NCBI GenBank assembly: GCA_021234155.1
Contig: JAJEKV010000100.1
Location: forward strand, 1,278,116-1,342,115
Source: Isoetes taiwanensis
Lineage: Eukaryota; Streptophyta; Lycopodiopsida; Isoetales; Isoetaceae
DNA length: 64,000 nucleotides
Reading direction: 5' to 3'
Under the pieces are notes generated by a model. The model saw nothing but the letters and a program-made list of their open reading frames with translations. It did no database searches and had not been told where the DNA came from. The position numbers and the translations under genes are program-made. Shown piece by piece: positions 33,323-45,849 of the stretch. Each line of letters begins with the position of its first letter. Within the stretch, counting starts at the first letter, position 1.

Positions 33323-36300
33323 TAATGTTGTGTAATGGACCACGCCCTAATTTGGACGGTTCAGATCTTTCGAACTTAATTTAAAGGCCGAGATTTCACC
33401 TCTAGGTTTTTTTTTTCTAGGTTTCTCTTGGTTTCCGCTATAATTTTTTCTCTTCTGTTTTCGGTTTCACATTCTTCATTACGTCCAGCTGATCCATTAC
33501 CAACTGAATCGACATGAAGCTGAAGAAGCAAAGGTTATTCTTGATATCCGATGTCCTTGACAATCGGTTTTTGTTTTTTTTTGCCTTATGTTCTCTTTTG
33601 TGCGGACTCTTGGAAGATTTCTCCACCGCATTTACGGCAATACAAGATTTATTGGTGCAACATCTCTCGTAGAGGCCACCGAGGCTCTGTGCAAGTATTT
33701 TCTTGGTTGCTATATCCAAAATTTCTACATCGCCAACATGGGCGCTTGCATGAACATGCACTATAAAGCATGGTTCGATGCTTATATGCTTATAATCTTG
33801 GTTTCTTTGCGGATTTATGCCTCACAAGGTTTGGCTTGGTCGATGAACCATTGCTCCACGGGGTCTATGCCGACCGGGGTTTGCACTAAGGTGGATTCTA
33901 GAATAAAATCGATTTGAAACAAACCATGTTTTGATGATCGAACGCCAAAGAAGCGCCATTATACATAACGAGAATAGGTCTACCGGTAAGCATTGCGAGA
34001 GCTATAGACATCCATTTTTCGTATATCCTTTAATTTTACACGTTTTCAAATTTCATGCATTCAATGTTGCGTTTTTGCCACGGCTTTCCGGTTAAGCCAT
34101 TCATCCAGAGGGAGCTATCCACATCCATTCGAACAACTTGCCTCGATCAAGCGGTCGATCTTCGCCACTCCCTAGCACATTAATATGATCTATCTGTTGT
34201 AAGAAATTCCGCTCGAAGCCCCCTTTTTGCTATTGCGGTGATCACACCATGCATGAGCCTCTTCCCGTTTGAACCGGTTTGTTTGTGAGATCATATTTTC
34301 TTCTTTGCATGAAATTCCTTCAAAACTCTTACTTACAAAATTATCATGGTATTGTTGGTTTTAATTTTAGGTTTTAGAATTGTTACTTCAGCTTCTTTGG
34401 ATTATGAGAAATAGGTTATGAGAAACTTTTGACTAATATCACATCCGCAAATGCTCCTTTGGCCTTTTGTTCGATCGCTCCATCTTTGGTCATAAGACAT
34501 AGTCATATCTCTCCTATGGCATGCCATGCGTGAAATTGTGGTATAAGAAAACTTGACTTTCTTTTTTGTTACTTTTCTTGATTTAAAAACCGACCTTTTT
34601 GTGCGGTGGATCATTGGTGGATAAATTCTTTGGGGGCTGCAGGATGCACCAAGACGCGTCTCGATTTATGATGTAAATCCACTTTAGATCATTTGTCGTT
34701 AGAAAAGTTGGAAAGCATTTTATGAAAGCTTTTGCAATCATGTCTTATTTGTTATGTAGTTGTGAAGGGATAAGGCGAGGGAAGTTGACAGAGAAGGCTC
34801 TCCGTATATGTGGAACCGATTATATTTGTAATTTTTGAGAGAGAAATGAGCTTCGGTTTGGTAAATTTATTAGTATTGACATGTTTTGTAATACAATTCA
34901 AATTTTCTAGATTCAAATCTTTGGAAGTTGCTATTGCAGAATTGAGCGCTTTGCCATCTACGAGGGTAAGGCCAGTTCTTTTTTACGCTACTATTAAAAT
35001 TACGTACTATGACTATCCTTCACATCCGCTGTCGGGCTTTTAGGTTTTCTAAAAAGCTCTCGGTAAAATTATGTCTACATAATCATCTTCCGGAAGGAGT
35101 GTTTATTCATGTATCATAAATGCGTATCTTTGCAATGATCGATGGCGGGAGTAAGAGAAGGAGTAAGAGAAACATCTGGCTCTGCTGGATTGTAGGTTGT
35201 ACATTGTGCTTAGCCAGACTTTAGTGCCCCGCAAGAACAAAAGACTATTCTAGAACTAAGGCTTGAGAAGCAAATATATGGCATTTGGATCCGCTTGCTC
35301 CTTGCTCCTCATATGTTAGAAAATTTTCCATCTTTGTTTGTAAGGCAGATCCATATCTCTTCTATGTCATGCTTGAAATTGTGGTATAAGAAACTTACGG
35401 CTTTCTTTATGTTACTTTTCTTGATTTAAAACCGACCTTTTTGTGCGGGTGGATCATTTAGGTGAATCATGTTAATATTTTTGGATGGAGTAAAGGCCAT
35501 CTTCAAGAAAACTTTGAGGAGCTATGTCTTGCATTTGCTATACATAGTATTGTTGAATCGACACTTATATTTGAGCAGAGTGGCTTGATGGGTTGCTGCG
35601 CATTCCGGACATGAATGCCTCTTTATGCCTAGCCAACTTTAGTGCCCTGCAAAAAAAAAACTATTCTAGAACTGAAGCTTGAGGAAGCAAGTATATGGCA
35701 TTTGGAATCGGCTTGCTCCCTCGCTCTTCATTTCCCTTGCAATCATATGATATGTCCGTGTATGATAACGTAATTCTTATATGTCAGAATATTATTAAGA
35801 GGGAGTAGTTTTTATATGTTAAAAGATCTTTGGATCATAGATCCTTGATCATGGAGCTTTGCCTAAATTTCTTTTGATATTTGTGTTTGCAAGGTGGGCA
35901 CGAACATTGGGGGCCATGGTTTCGCCATAGCCAAAGGTCAGAAGCAAATGCTCTATTTGAACGTTATGTTAAATAAGCGTCATGTTAGTACTTAAAAGTC
36001 AAATACTTTATTTTTTTGTCATTTGCTTTGCAACCCTTCTTTGTCTTTTATGAATTCGGTGATGTGACAATTGAACGCTCTAAATGCTTTACCAACTTGA
36101 GTACCATTTATGGAATACTTCTCTTATTTTAGAAGCTTTTGCTCTTCTATTTGTTTCAATAAATCGGCTATGAGAGATAGCACGTGAAAATGTGCACTAC
36201 AAAAGCGATTATGGCACCGTAATGGGATGCAGTTTTTGTTGCACCACTATTAGGAACTTCAACCTTGCTCTGTATGTATAGTAAGCCCAGTTGCAAAGGC

Positions 36301-36515
36301 AGAAAGCACGAGGTACCTTTTGCCCTCATGTAAGTCTTTTAACACAATGGCGTGGAGTTAATCTTATAGTTGAGTGGCCCAAGGAAAATAGCATTTGGTT
36401 ATATAGAAGAGTATTCAAGGCAGGCTTTGGAGTTTCAAGAAATGTGTTCGTCCAAGTGTTTGTTGTGCTATGGTTTGTTAGCATGTGCTGCATCAATGCT
36501 CAGTAGTGTTCCAGT
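33323..36515 (+). mobile_element. Hel-A right-arm copy, main part
   Basis: Continues Hel-A from its 11th base and matches the inverse of 22042-18915. It contains the 71-codon frame at 36291 (WRGVNLIVEWPKENSIWLYR), the same as in the left copy. It is interrupted by the 14.8-kb TIR element after GTTCCAGT (36508-36515) and resumes at 51320. No Rep/helicase or other gene was recognised. Confidence 0.88.
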
Positions 36516-36899
36516 CCCGGGGGGTTCACCTCTATATAAGGGGCATATGGCATGTGCGTGCATCAAGTCAGGAGAAACCCCTCTGTATACAGCTGACCCT
36601 CCATAGAAACCCCTATGTATACGGTCCCATACTGTCGAAGAATCATACCCGATTCCATACTTTTACACCCAGTCTAAGCTCTTCTTGCCCTACCCTCAAC
36701 CTTATTTTTACGTCCGAATTTCATTCATGTATCCTACCCTCTACCGTATTTTTACATCCAGTCCGCAAATGTTGCATCCAGTCAGTATTTAGGGTTCTTC
36801 GTGGCGCCATTTGAGTTCAATGGTCACTCCAGAAAATAAGAAAGAAATACGCCTGGAATTTTATTTATTTTAATTAAATCGATTTTAGGATGACATCAT

Positions 36900-37110
36900 A
36901 ACGAAATTCATTATTGATTATTGAATAATGAATTTAAATTAATTATTGGTCATGATTTTATTTTCGGGCACGTCTTTTAAGGACGTCATTATGGTGAACT
37001 TCGCCATGCAGCTGCCGCCAATGATCGAAGCTCATTCCCTCTAGCGCCTATTCCTCTCCTTCTCCCGATCCGACACTCCTTCTCCCGATCCGCCTATTCC
37101 TCTCCCACAT
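36900..37110. other. Candidate promoter and 5' leader of the plus-strand gene
   Basis: AT-rich sequence (36850-36950) gives way to a GC-richer leader with two copies of TCTCCCGATCCG (near 37063 and 37082) just before the ATG at 37117. Nothing else is recognised here. Confidence 0.3.
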
Positions 37111-37116
37111 TCGACA

Positions 37117-37500
37117 ATGGCGCGGATTAAGACCACCTCCCGGTTGCCCACTGAAGAATCCGTGGGCTCTGCTCCACCGAAGGAAGAGGCCGCGCCTGAG
37201 GAAGAGGCCGCGCCTGAGGAAGAGGCCGCACCTGAGGAAGAGGCGAAGGGCACTAAGCTGAAGGTTGTCGCGAAATTTTCCTGCATGGAAGTGGTGCACA
37301 TGCAAGATCATGGAGCTCATATCACTGAAAAAGTTCAGCAATGGGTTGATCGGGTGACTCCCGCGGATGAGCCGGCTTTTGGAAATGAAAATCCGTGCAA
37401 GAGGGAACAAATCGTATGTCTTTTAGGATGCCACCTCCGGGCGGTCGGTGAAGCGCCTCAGATTAGTCCGACCTCCGTTCCGCCTCCGTTATTCCGATAT
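37117..37500 (+). CDS. Small acidic-repeat protein of the TIR element, function unknown
   Basis: The ATG at 37117 starts MARIKTTSRLPTEESVGSAP, followed by four imperfect EEAAPE repeats (37190-37245) and a globular-looking part (KLKVVAKFSCMEVVHMQDHG, then VQQWVDRVTPADEPAFGNEN). The frame stays open to 37662, but after about residue 125 the sequence becomes low in coding character, so the true end may be a splice site near 37410-37480. It lies close to the left TIR, on the opposite strand to the transposase. The start resembles the protein at 56552 (M-x-R-...-K-T-T). The first residues also resemble the histone H3 tail (see findings). No domain recognised. Confidence 0.5.
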
Positions 37501-38370
37501 CCGCTAAGTTGTGCCCGGGTTATGCCTCGGGACGTCATTAATAATAGCTTAGGTTTTTATTTGCCATCTGAAATATCCCCGAACTTGTTTTGTAAAGCTC
37601 GATCCGTTGTTTTTTTTTGTAAAGCTCGATCCGATCCATTTAGGGACTGCTTTGTTTTGTAAATGGCCATGAAAACAGGGGATGTAAAGCGCCATCTTGT
37701 AGGTGTGAACCTTCCTTTTTGTAAAGTATGTTATTATAATATGAATATGAAGCAGTTTCAGACATTGTTCTTATGTTTTACTTTGTCTCTTAATATGTTT
37801 CTTTTATGTAATGTTATTAACCGAAATCAGACTTCAAACATTGTATGCTTTGTTCTTTCTAAAGTATGATTTTGATTATGTCTTATTGTCTTCACGTCAT
37901 GCCCTTAAAGTAGATTGTAGGGTAACAGTATCTGCTGTTTTGGAAGCATTTTATTATGCTTCTGTAAATGTTGCAGAAATAAATCATGGAGTAATGGAAT
38001 CAAAAAGGCTTAAAGCACACCTAACTAACTAGTTCCACAAGCAACCAGTAGCCACTGTTTATTGCATTCAAAGTAAAGTTTAAACAAGATCACAGTTTCC
38101 AGCGTACAATGCATTAAGTAAAGCAAAGCAAATAGAACATGCACGAGATTTATACAAAGCAGAAAAGTGCTCTTAAACTTAAACTGTTGAAATGGTAGCT
38201 TTAATCATAAATGATCATTGATAAAGTAGTTCACAAATATCTGGCTGAACCTTATGAACTCCCTAGACCTTCTGCTTGCCCTTGTCACCTACAAAAAAAA
38301 AATGAAAAGAGAAGTTAGTAGCAGAATTCAACCATTTGAAGGCGTCTAATTTAATATTACCCTACCAATG

Positions 38371-38884
38371 TTACGTTTCACGGACAAACTTATTCAGCTG
38401 TACTCTGTCATTATCATGCAGATGGTAAATGTTTTTGGCAGGTTCATATCTTAAAGATGCAAGAGATATGATAGACTCGAGGTCTATAAGTCGATTATCG
38501 GCCAGATCATAAGTAAACCAAGTGGACTTGCCGTCCTTCTTTGCAATGTTTCTTGTAATATGCATTTAATTGAACTTCAAAAGGCGGGCGTTTAACTAAG
38601 TCCACGGGCTCCCTACTCTCTTTCCATGCACCGCCCGATTTCCTCCTCATGCTAAGTACCCTACCAAGATACCAAACCTTATGAATTGCAGCAGATTTGT
38701 TCCTTTTTTCTTTGAAGCTTATGCGGTTTGTGGTGCCACCGCTGATTCCACTGGTTCTTGAAGTACACCGCACAATCGTCCCAATGCCGAAGCGAGTTTG
38801 TGCATCAACATTACTTTCTTCAATAGAATATACCATAGTCTTAACCCTCGTCAACTTTGTCCTTCGATAGCCACGGATTCCCAT
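38371..38884 (-). pseudogene. Second minus-strand frame of the TIR element, basic protein of unknown function
   Basis: Two overlapping frames read as one protein: 38884-38510 (YSIEESNVDAQTRFGIGTIV, IHKVWYLGRVLSMRRKSGGA, PVDLVKRPPFEVQLNAYYKK) and 38565-38371 (STWFTYDLADNRLIDLESII, SLASLRYEPAKNIYHLHDND). The shift near 38540 may be a true frameshift or an unrecognised intron. Spacing of aromatic residues and the term YLGRVLSMRRK suggest a small beta-rich binding domain, but no family can be named. It lies just downstream of the transposase end, in the same direction, and may be its last exon or a separate gene. Confidence 0.5.
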
Positions 38885-38984
38885 TCAAATGACTCACTAT
38901 AGTTGACTTGAAGATTTTCTTACCTTCCATAACAACATGCCAAGAAACATCGGATGGCTTCCTCCTCTCGCATTCATCTAACAT

Positions 38985-40129
38985 TTAAGTCAAACACATG
39001 TCGTAATTCGGACTGGCCACATCATCCTCACTAACTACCTCGTTCCTTTGATCTTCACCTTCAATCTCCATGTTCTCTTCCATGGCATCGGTCTCATCTC
39101 CCAATGTGGTAGAGCTCGGGTCTACCACCACGACTACTATGAAACCAATCTTGGCCTTCCATGGCTCACTAAACCAGCCATCATTCTCCTCAATTGTAAT
39201 GCCAGCGTTTGTACACAATGCTTGTGCAAGCAGCAAGCCCTTCCTTTAAGGCCTCGATAATCTTGTCATCCGTATCCACGCCATCATGTGTCTGCGCAAG
39301 GTTCTGGTGAGCACATCCCCATTGGTATCTACCTTCTTTTCTAACTCTTCCCAAATGTGTTCTTGCTTAGCATGTGCTGCGAGGAAGCAGGAGGGTAGTG
39401 GCTGCTTGAAACTACGAAATATGATTGAGAGCAGAGGCACTCTCCAACAAGTCTGCCGAATCATAGGCTCTTTCGTTACGCACCATGCCACCGACTTTAG
39501 AGAAGAAGTTCTCACATACACGTCGATCCGGGTGCCTTTGTAAGGGCAACTCTAAATGCCCAATTCGGAACTAAAATACTTTATTAGCAAAGACGACAAA
39601 ATGGCATGACAATTGCACGTCTATAAAGGTTTCCGACTAATGAAGTTCTTACTCAGCGAATGCGTCTTTGTGTGGCCGTCAACCACGACCTCAAAGCCTG
39701 TTATGCACCTAAAGTTTTAAAGATAATACCAGATTGAAAGTAGCAAACAGGATTCCAGCTCACCTAAAGAAGAAGGGACACCGTTGCGGCGGCTTTAATC
39801 CAGAGCCCTCAAGTCCAAAGTAGGTGAGAGGAAGATGTCAATATATGATGCCACGACTTCCAAATAAACTTTGGTGCCCAAATTCGCATTGGTGGGCCTG
39901 CTTGAGAACCATTGCTTAGTTCGTCCAAGCATTGCTGAACCTTTCTAGAAGCAAGGCGTTGCGCAGCCCTCCAGTTTTGCCGATCCTGGCGCTTCACGTC
40001 TCCAAGTTGCAGCCCATGCTTCCCTTGGCATAACTCAAAGACATGGTGTATGTCATTGAGAGTCACTAACTTGTTCCCTAAGTACAACCTTCTAGAGGCA
40101 CTATCCATGGGATTAACAAGCTTCTTACC
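38985..40129 (-). pseudogene. Transposase-like gene of the TIR element, C-terminal part
   Basis: From the CACTA junction the frame reads KKLVNPMDSASRRLYLGNKL, VTLNDIHHVFELCQGKHGL, DVKRQDRQNWRAAQRLASRK, VQQCLDELSNGSQAG, then in the next frame TKVYLEVVASYIDIFLSPTL. After a likely intron (about 39778-39720), FIDVQLSCHFVVFANKVF and CENFFSKVGGMVRNERAYDS (about 39530-39460) follow, then ADLLESASALNH, and the end NDGWFSEPWKAKIGFIVVVV (39236 onward) with an acidic tail to MCLT. Several frame changes and stops show decay. Conserved blocks of this kind (GKKLVNP, DRQN-x5-QRL, YIDIF-SP, FFSKVGGM-x-ERAYD) recall an uncharacterised family I remember from cnidarian and other animal genomes; that memory needs checking. 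The gene is split here by CACTA-1. Confidence 0.65.
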
Positions 40130-40149
40130 CACTACCACCCCAAAACTGG

Positions 40150-40800
40150 GTCCACATGTTGTTTTTCAGTGTCTTTTTTGCGAAAAAACAACACCAAAAA
40201 ACTATGTGTTGTTTTTTGTCCGGATTTGCTAGAAACAACGCGTAGTTTTTTGTCAAACTTTTATACGTGTAGTTTTTTTGTAAAAACTCTACGTGTAGAA
40301 TTTTGTCAAAATTATCTACACGTAGGAATTACATGTTTTCGACATGTTGCTTTTTGAAAGTAGTTGTAGTTTTTAGGTGTTGCTTTCGTGAAAAAAATAC
40401 ATGTGGATGTTAATAAAACTTAAAAAGTCCACATGTTGTTTTTAACTGTTGTTTTCAAAAAAAACTACAGTGAAAAACTACGTAGAGAATTTTGTCCGAC
40501 TTTGCTAGAAACTACATGTAGTTGTCTCTATTTATTTATTTTTCTATATTGTTTTCAATTGTTGGTTTCCCAAAAAAATGATATGTGGTTTTAAGAAAAA
40601 AATGTGGTTATTCAAAAATAGGTGTTGTTTTTTAGTATTGTTTTACATAAAATCCACATATAGTTTTATAGAAATAAATACTCTCAGGTGTAGTTATAAA
40701 AAAACTAACACGTCATTTCTTAAAAGTAGTGGTTGTTTCACGTGTTGTTTTTGCAGAAAAAATTAAAAAAACCACCCATAGGATTTTGAAATTGACAAAA
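40150..40800 (+). repeat. Left subterminal repeat zone of CACTA-1
   Basis: Many imperfect copies of ACGTGTAGTTTTT and CATGTTGTTTTT words. Similar words in the other orientation fill 47090-47880. In CACTA elements such zones are the usual binding sites of the element-encoded accessory protein. Confidence 0.8.
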
Positions 40801-42380
40801 AGAATGCGTGCCTTTTACCATTTAAATAATATTGGCAAAAAAAAGCACTATATTGTTATGCTAATTTATTCATGAACCTAGTACAAAATATTGTGAATTT
40901 ATTACTTGCTTTTGCTTTAATTGTTCTTGAGTTCTCTTTTAAAAAATGTCTTTCGGGAATCGAACCCAAATAAGTCCATTAGGCATGGGAAGACTTTTTC
41001 TGCATTTCTGCGTGGAATCGAGAAACCTCCATGAGTACTTGTATCACTTGCGTTAAAGTCTTGGAAAATGATAAATGGACCATGATGAGGATTGAGACAA
41101 AATTTTACATGTAAAGCTGTTGTGGATGCTTACCCCATTCACTAGTTGCAAGGTCATGCGTGCATAGACCTCGTCATTTTTCCTGATCCACTTTGAATGA
41201 ATGGAAACACCATAAACATCAAGCAGAAATTAAGCATGGCCTATATGGTGAGATCAAATACTCACATGCAAAGTGGCGTTGTGCAGTAACCGGCAAATCA
41301 GCCCATGAAAGTATGTGTTCAGATATCTGTTAGGGAGATAATGACCCCTTTTCTACTCTACCTGGGATCCCTTTGCAAAATACCCGAGCTTCTGACTGCG
41401 AGCTTGATGTGCGAATCATTTGGGAGGGGGCAAAATCCACGCTTGCAGGCGCAATGCGGACCAGATGAGACAGAGCCCACTTCATATCGAGGCCAAAATT
41501 CGTGGTTCGAGGACCGGGCATCGCCCAACACCAAACCCAAACTAATGGCTAACAAATCTCGACGCTAGCACATCCAGAGGACGAAAATAGGCACCCACAA
41601 AAGCAAAAGCTCAAGGAATCAGATTCATTTGTTGGGTGGAAGATTTCCACAATGAAAAGGAAAGCGAGAATGAACGGAGGGTGAAGAAGGGGAGCTATGG
41701 CGGGATCTTGCCCCGGAATACGTTTTAGAAGCACGAAAGATCGCCCTTGATGAAATTTGGAGGCGGCAAAGGCGAAATCTGAGAACATGCCGCAGTGGAG
41801 ATGGAGGCGAATCTGAAAAGAACACGCGGCATTGGAGATGGAGATGGAGCCTCCCATGTGGGCTTGAATTCCGGCGGCAAGAATTCCGGTGACAAGGAGA
41901 AGGCGCCAGTGCACTGTAAAGAAACATTTAATAGTAGTTTAATTCGGCCAATAGAATGCTAGGGACGGGGATCACCATCTTTACCGTTTGTTTAGAATTC
42001 ATCTCATCCGTTCATTTCTTTTAAGTATAAATTTTTTTTTGTTAAATGTTTAATTGTTGGTTTTTATACCAAGTTTTATCACTACACTAGTACAAGCTTG
42101 TTGGAGAAATACTAGGGTTATAGAGTATTTGTCCAGACAAAATGGGAAAAATATAGGTTGGCAACATTTTTAGGCGGATGTGGGTTCATTTGTGTTTTTG
42201 ACTTCAAAGGAAATTAAGTGGTTGCGTTTTTTTAACATAAAAAAGCCTAGTATTATTTTTTTTAGGATTCTCCACGAGCACCCATTTAGGTTTATATTCA
42301 ATTTTCCATTGAATCGATCCTCCCTCTCCACATATCGTAGGTTTAGGTTTTGCTTGTTGTTTTGATATAACCTCAAGATT
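40801..42380. other. CACTA-1 interior without recognised gene
   Basis: Open frames at 41305-41568 (plus) and 41914-41549 (minus) overlap each other; neither resembles a known protein. A tRNA-like B-box (GGGAATCGAACCC, 40955-40967) is present without a matching tRNA fold. The GC-richer patch 41330-41930 could be captured gene DNA. Confidence 0.4.
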
Positions 42381-43345
42381 TCTAGTGCCATATCAACGCC
42401 ATGTCTCCCTTAGTGTTTTGCCACGTCATCACTCATAGTTGCCACATCACATGGCCATGCCATATCATCACCCATAATTTTTGCAAAAGTAAGCCTTTTC
42501 AAAAGGAAGAAGTGTGGTTTCTCTTTCTTATGACACCTCATCATTTTTGAGTGCCATGTTACCTTGCTTTCCACTATTTACCTACTTATCTCACTTAAAA
42601 AACCCCTTTTTTTTAAATTGACCTAGTCATTTTCTATCTAAAGTGCACAAAATGCTTAGTCATCACGTCATATGCCACGCCATCCAAAGAAATGCCATGT
42701 CACCATGGAGAAATATGTTTTTAATGTTGAAAAATTGTCTAGCAAATTCTTAGTTTTCCATCCCTTCATATTTTGCCACCTCAACTCGCATCTTTGCCAC
42801 CTCACCAAAATCATGCCATGTCATCTCCCATAATTTTTGCAAATAGCCACCTTCTCAAAGAGAAAGAAGTTTGCTTGCTCTTTTGATGCCACCTCATCAT
42901 TTCTAGTGCCAAGGTGTTTGAGCCGATGTGGCATGTTTGAGCCTATATGGCAGTTTGAGCCTAGGTGGCATGTTTGAACCTATGTGGCATGTTTGAGCCA
43001 AATGTCTATTTCAGCCACGTGTCATGCTTGAGCCTAGGGTTATGTTTAAGCCACGTGTCATTTTGAGCCTACATGGCATGTTTGAGCCTATGGCATGTTT
43101 CAGCCAATATAGCATGCTTGAGCCATGTGGCATCTTTGGCATTCAAGCCTAGGGGCATGTTTGAGCCTATGGACATGCTTGAGCCCAGGGGCACAACATT
43201 TCAACCATAATAAATACAAAATTATATTTCATCCTTTTAAAAAAAAAAATCATTCAAAAGAGCATTTCTATATATTTGACCCACGTATCATGTTTGAGCC
43301 ACATGCCATTTTTTTATCCTAGTGGCATGTTTGATAGTATGTGGC
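42381..43345. repeat. Degenerate tandem repeat zone in CACTA-1
   Basis: From 42390 to 42900, words such as GCCATGTCATCACC recur. From 42905 to 43340, about 19-20-bp units of the type CATGTTTGAGCCTAGGTGG follow one another. The second type is the same family as 45850-46995. Confidence 0.7.
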
Positions 43346-45849
43346 TCAAACATGACATCTAGGCTCCAACATTCCTAAAGCTCCGTTGGGCGGTAAGGCA
43401 AAGATAGAGGACCGCCATAGCTCCATTCCAGATAGCTTCCAGGGCCATAGCTTTCATCGCCATAGCTTCCAGGGCAGATTTTTGCAGGGCCATAGCTTCC
43501 AGAGCTGATTTTTGGAGCGTCGGTGCTTGCAGGTCATATTTTTGCAGTGTGGATACTTGCAGGGCAGATGCTTTGCTAACATTAGGGGTTTGGGGCGGCT
43601 CCTTTGGATTATAAGAATGGGGAAGCACATGGAGACGATTGTGGAGATGATCGAAGGTCATAAAAGGGAGGAATATCACGCCGACATCGCTCTACTGCTG
43701 CATCGCTCTACTGGCATCGCTTTACTGTTGCTGCATCGCTGGCATGTACTTCCCCTGCTACATCGCTCTGCATGTTCTTCCCCTGCTGCATGTTCTACGA
43801 AGTTTCCACCTAACAGTGGGCCACGTGAGGGAACCTACCGGTCGGAGCGGGTTCACGCTATGGACTGCTCCTCTTGCCAAGTGGCCTTTCCTGCCAGCGC
43901 TCCTCCGGAAGGCCGAATGCCAATGCCAATGCCTCCCCTCTCGGAGTTCGGTTCTCCTATCCGACCATTGAATCCGTCATTCAAGTAACCTGCTTCAAGC
44001 AGGTTAAAAAAAAAATCCAAGATCGTTCCGGGAGAACTTATCAAACCGCGAAGCGTTCTGCATGCGACCGTGTAGAAACCCAAGTGTCTTGTCGTTTGGG
44101 AAGAAAGAGGCTCCGAAATGAAGAACCGACTTAGCCATATCGTCCAAAATGGCAAATTTACCTTAGAGGCTACGGTCATTTTTTGCAACGAAAGGAACAC
44201 GAAGACTCCACATGGCAGTATTCCGCAACCACCTCCTAGGCCAATTGACTATGAACGTGTTAGACATAAGCTACTTTTGCGCTTCTTAAAGAAGGGGTGG
44301 TCTTCTGGGCACAAAACTTGGTCTCCATGGCAATGTCGACATTCTGAGTCCATTGACAGAGCCAATTCATATCCTAGAATGGGACGGTTAATACGTTAGG
44401 TGGCTAGGGGCCTTCGGAAGAGGACTTTTGGGCACCCGAGGAATCTGAGCACCTGAGGAAAGAAGCAAACTGTCGGATTGAAGAGAACACAAAAGGATTC
44501 AGTCGGCCTGCAAAAACTCTAGTTTCCAAAGAATTTTTTTTTTCGATGATGTATGAGCATAGCATGTCTATGCATGCATAGACACTATTCAGCCGCTTTT
44601 GTTTTTACCTATCCTTGACCTACCTTTCTAATCTATCTACCCTTCTACCTACCTTTCTAAACTATTGATTTTCTTCTCCTCTAGCCCAACTTGAATCCAA
44701 ACATGTCAAATGCTTTATTTTTTATTATGGTCATATATGTTGATTTAGTTATGCGCACATAGGTAAACAATATTGTTAAAACTATTTTAATAATTCTTTA
44801 AAACCTTGGTTTTGGAAGAATCTAAATTGTGCCTTAATGCATTGGCGGCATAGGCAGACACTAAGGTCAAATGTCATACATGCATGGATAAGAGAGAGTG
44901 CGCTTTGGCTACAATGAGGAACCTCTTGTTAGGGTGCCCAACGGGGATAATCACTATTGACCAAGAAAAATGATGATCACATGTTCCTACAACTTTTTCT
45001 CGATAGTAATTTTAAAAATCATCCAAAAGGTTCATTAAAACTCGAGATATCATGGTTTGAGTGTGCAGACCCCTTTTTGCACTGGCCAAATTTTCTTCTG
45101 TCTTTGAACCCGATTTTTTCGGACATCCCAGATCCAAATTCAGCCAAGTTTTTTCCTGCATCTCATACATTGTTTTTCTAGTTTCTCCTCCAAATATAAT
45201 ATGAAAATGATTAGCAGAGCTCGAGATATTCAGATCTGAGTGCAACTACCTCATTTTGCTTTAAAGATCCTAATGTAATTGATGTCGTTTTGTATAATTT
45301 TGCACAAAGATTGGTTGCCTTAAGCAACCTGGAGGTTCTAACATACCATATACTGAACTAGCACATCTAAGAAGTTTCACATTGTATACGCTTATCCCAA
45401 AATGATTTAGTGGGCATGGGAGAGGAAGACAAGGCATATGATCAGATTTTGCAGGATGCATTAGATTTTATGACAAGGTCAATAATTCCAACTCGTTTGA
45501 GCGCTTCTATTCAAGATAATATGTATACAATTAGCTCTTGAATTCTAATTGCCACAGTGGGAGGATGATAGATCCAAACCCCTGTCCTCCAGTTCCTATT
45601 GCTTCGGTCTTCAACTCCAACTTCTCGACCACGTCCCGAGTGCCTTTAAGAGAGAAATTTTGGGGCAAGATGCTTCTAGGAGGTTTTAAGGATCCGTCTT
45701 CTGGCATTAACACCCTTCCTCTATATAGAGGGAGGGTCTTGAGGCCAGAAGACGGAACCCTAAAACTCCCTGAAAGCAGTTTACCCTTAAAGTCTTTTCC
45801 TAAAGGTCCATGTGGTGGATGGGCAACTTTTCCATGTTGAGAAGGTCCA
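43346..45849. other. CACTA-1 interior without recognised gene
   Basis: Short direct repeats (GGGCCATAGCTTCCAG, 43440-43500; CATCGCTCTACTG, 43685-43720) and several overlapping open frames (43512-43988, 44118-44399 plus; 45884-45531 minus) are present, none recognised. An inverted pair with cores GGTTTTAAGGATCCGTCTTC (45682-45701) and GAAGACGGAACCCTAAAACT (45749-45768) makes a hairpin-like structure of about 40-bp arms. Nothing here can be called a gene. Confidence 0.4.

Noticed and set aside
40940-41020. tRNA-like B-box (GGGAATCGAACCC) in CACTA-1
   Set aside because: No matching acceptor stem, anticodon arm or A-box at the right distance on the minus strand; probably chance or a very old SINE piece.
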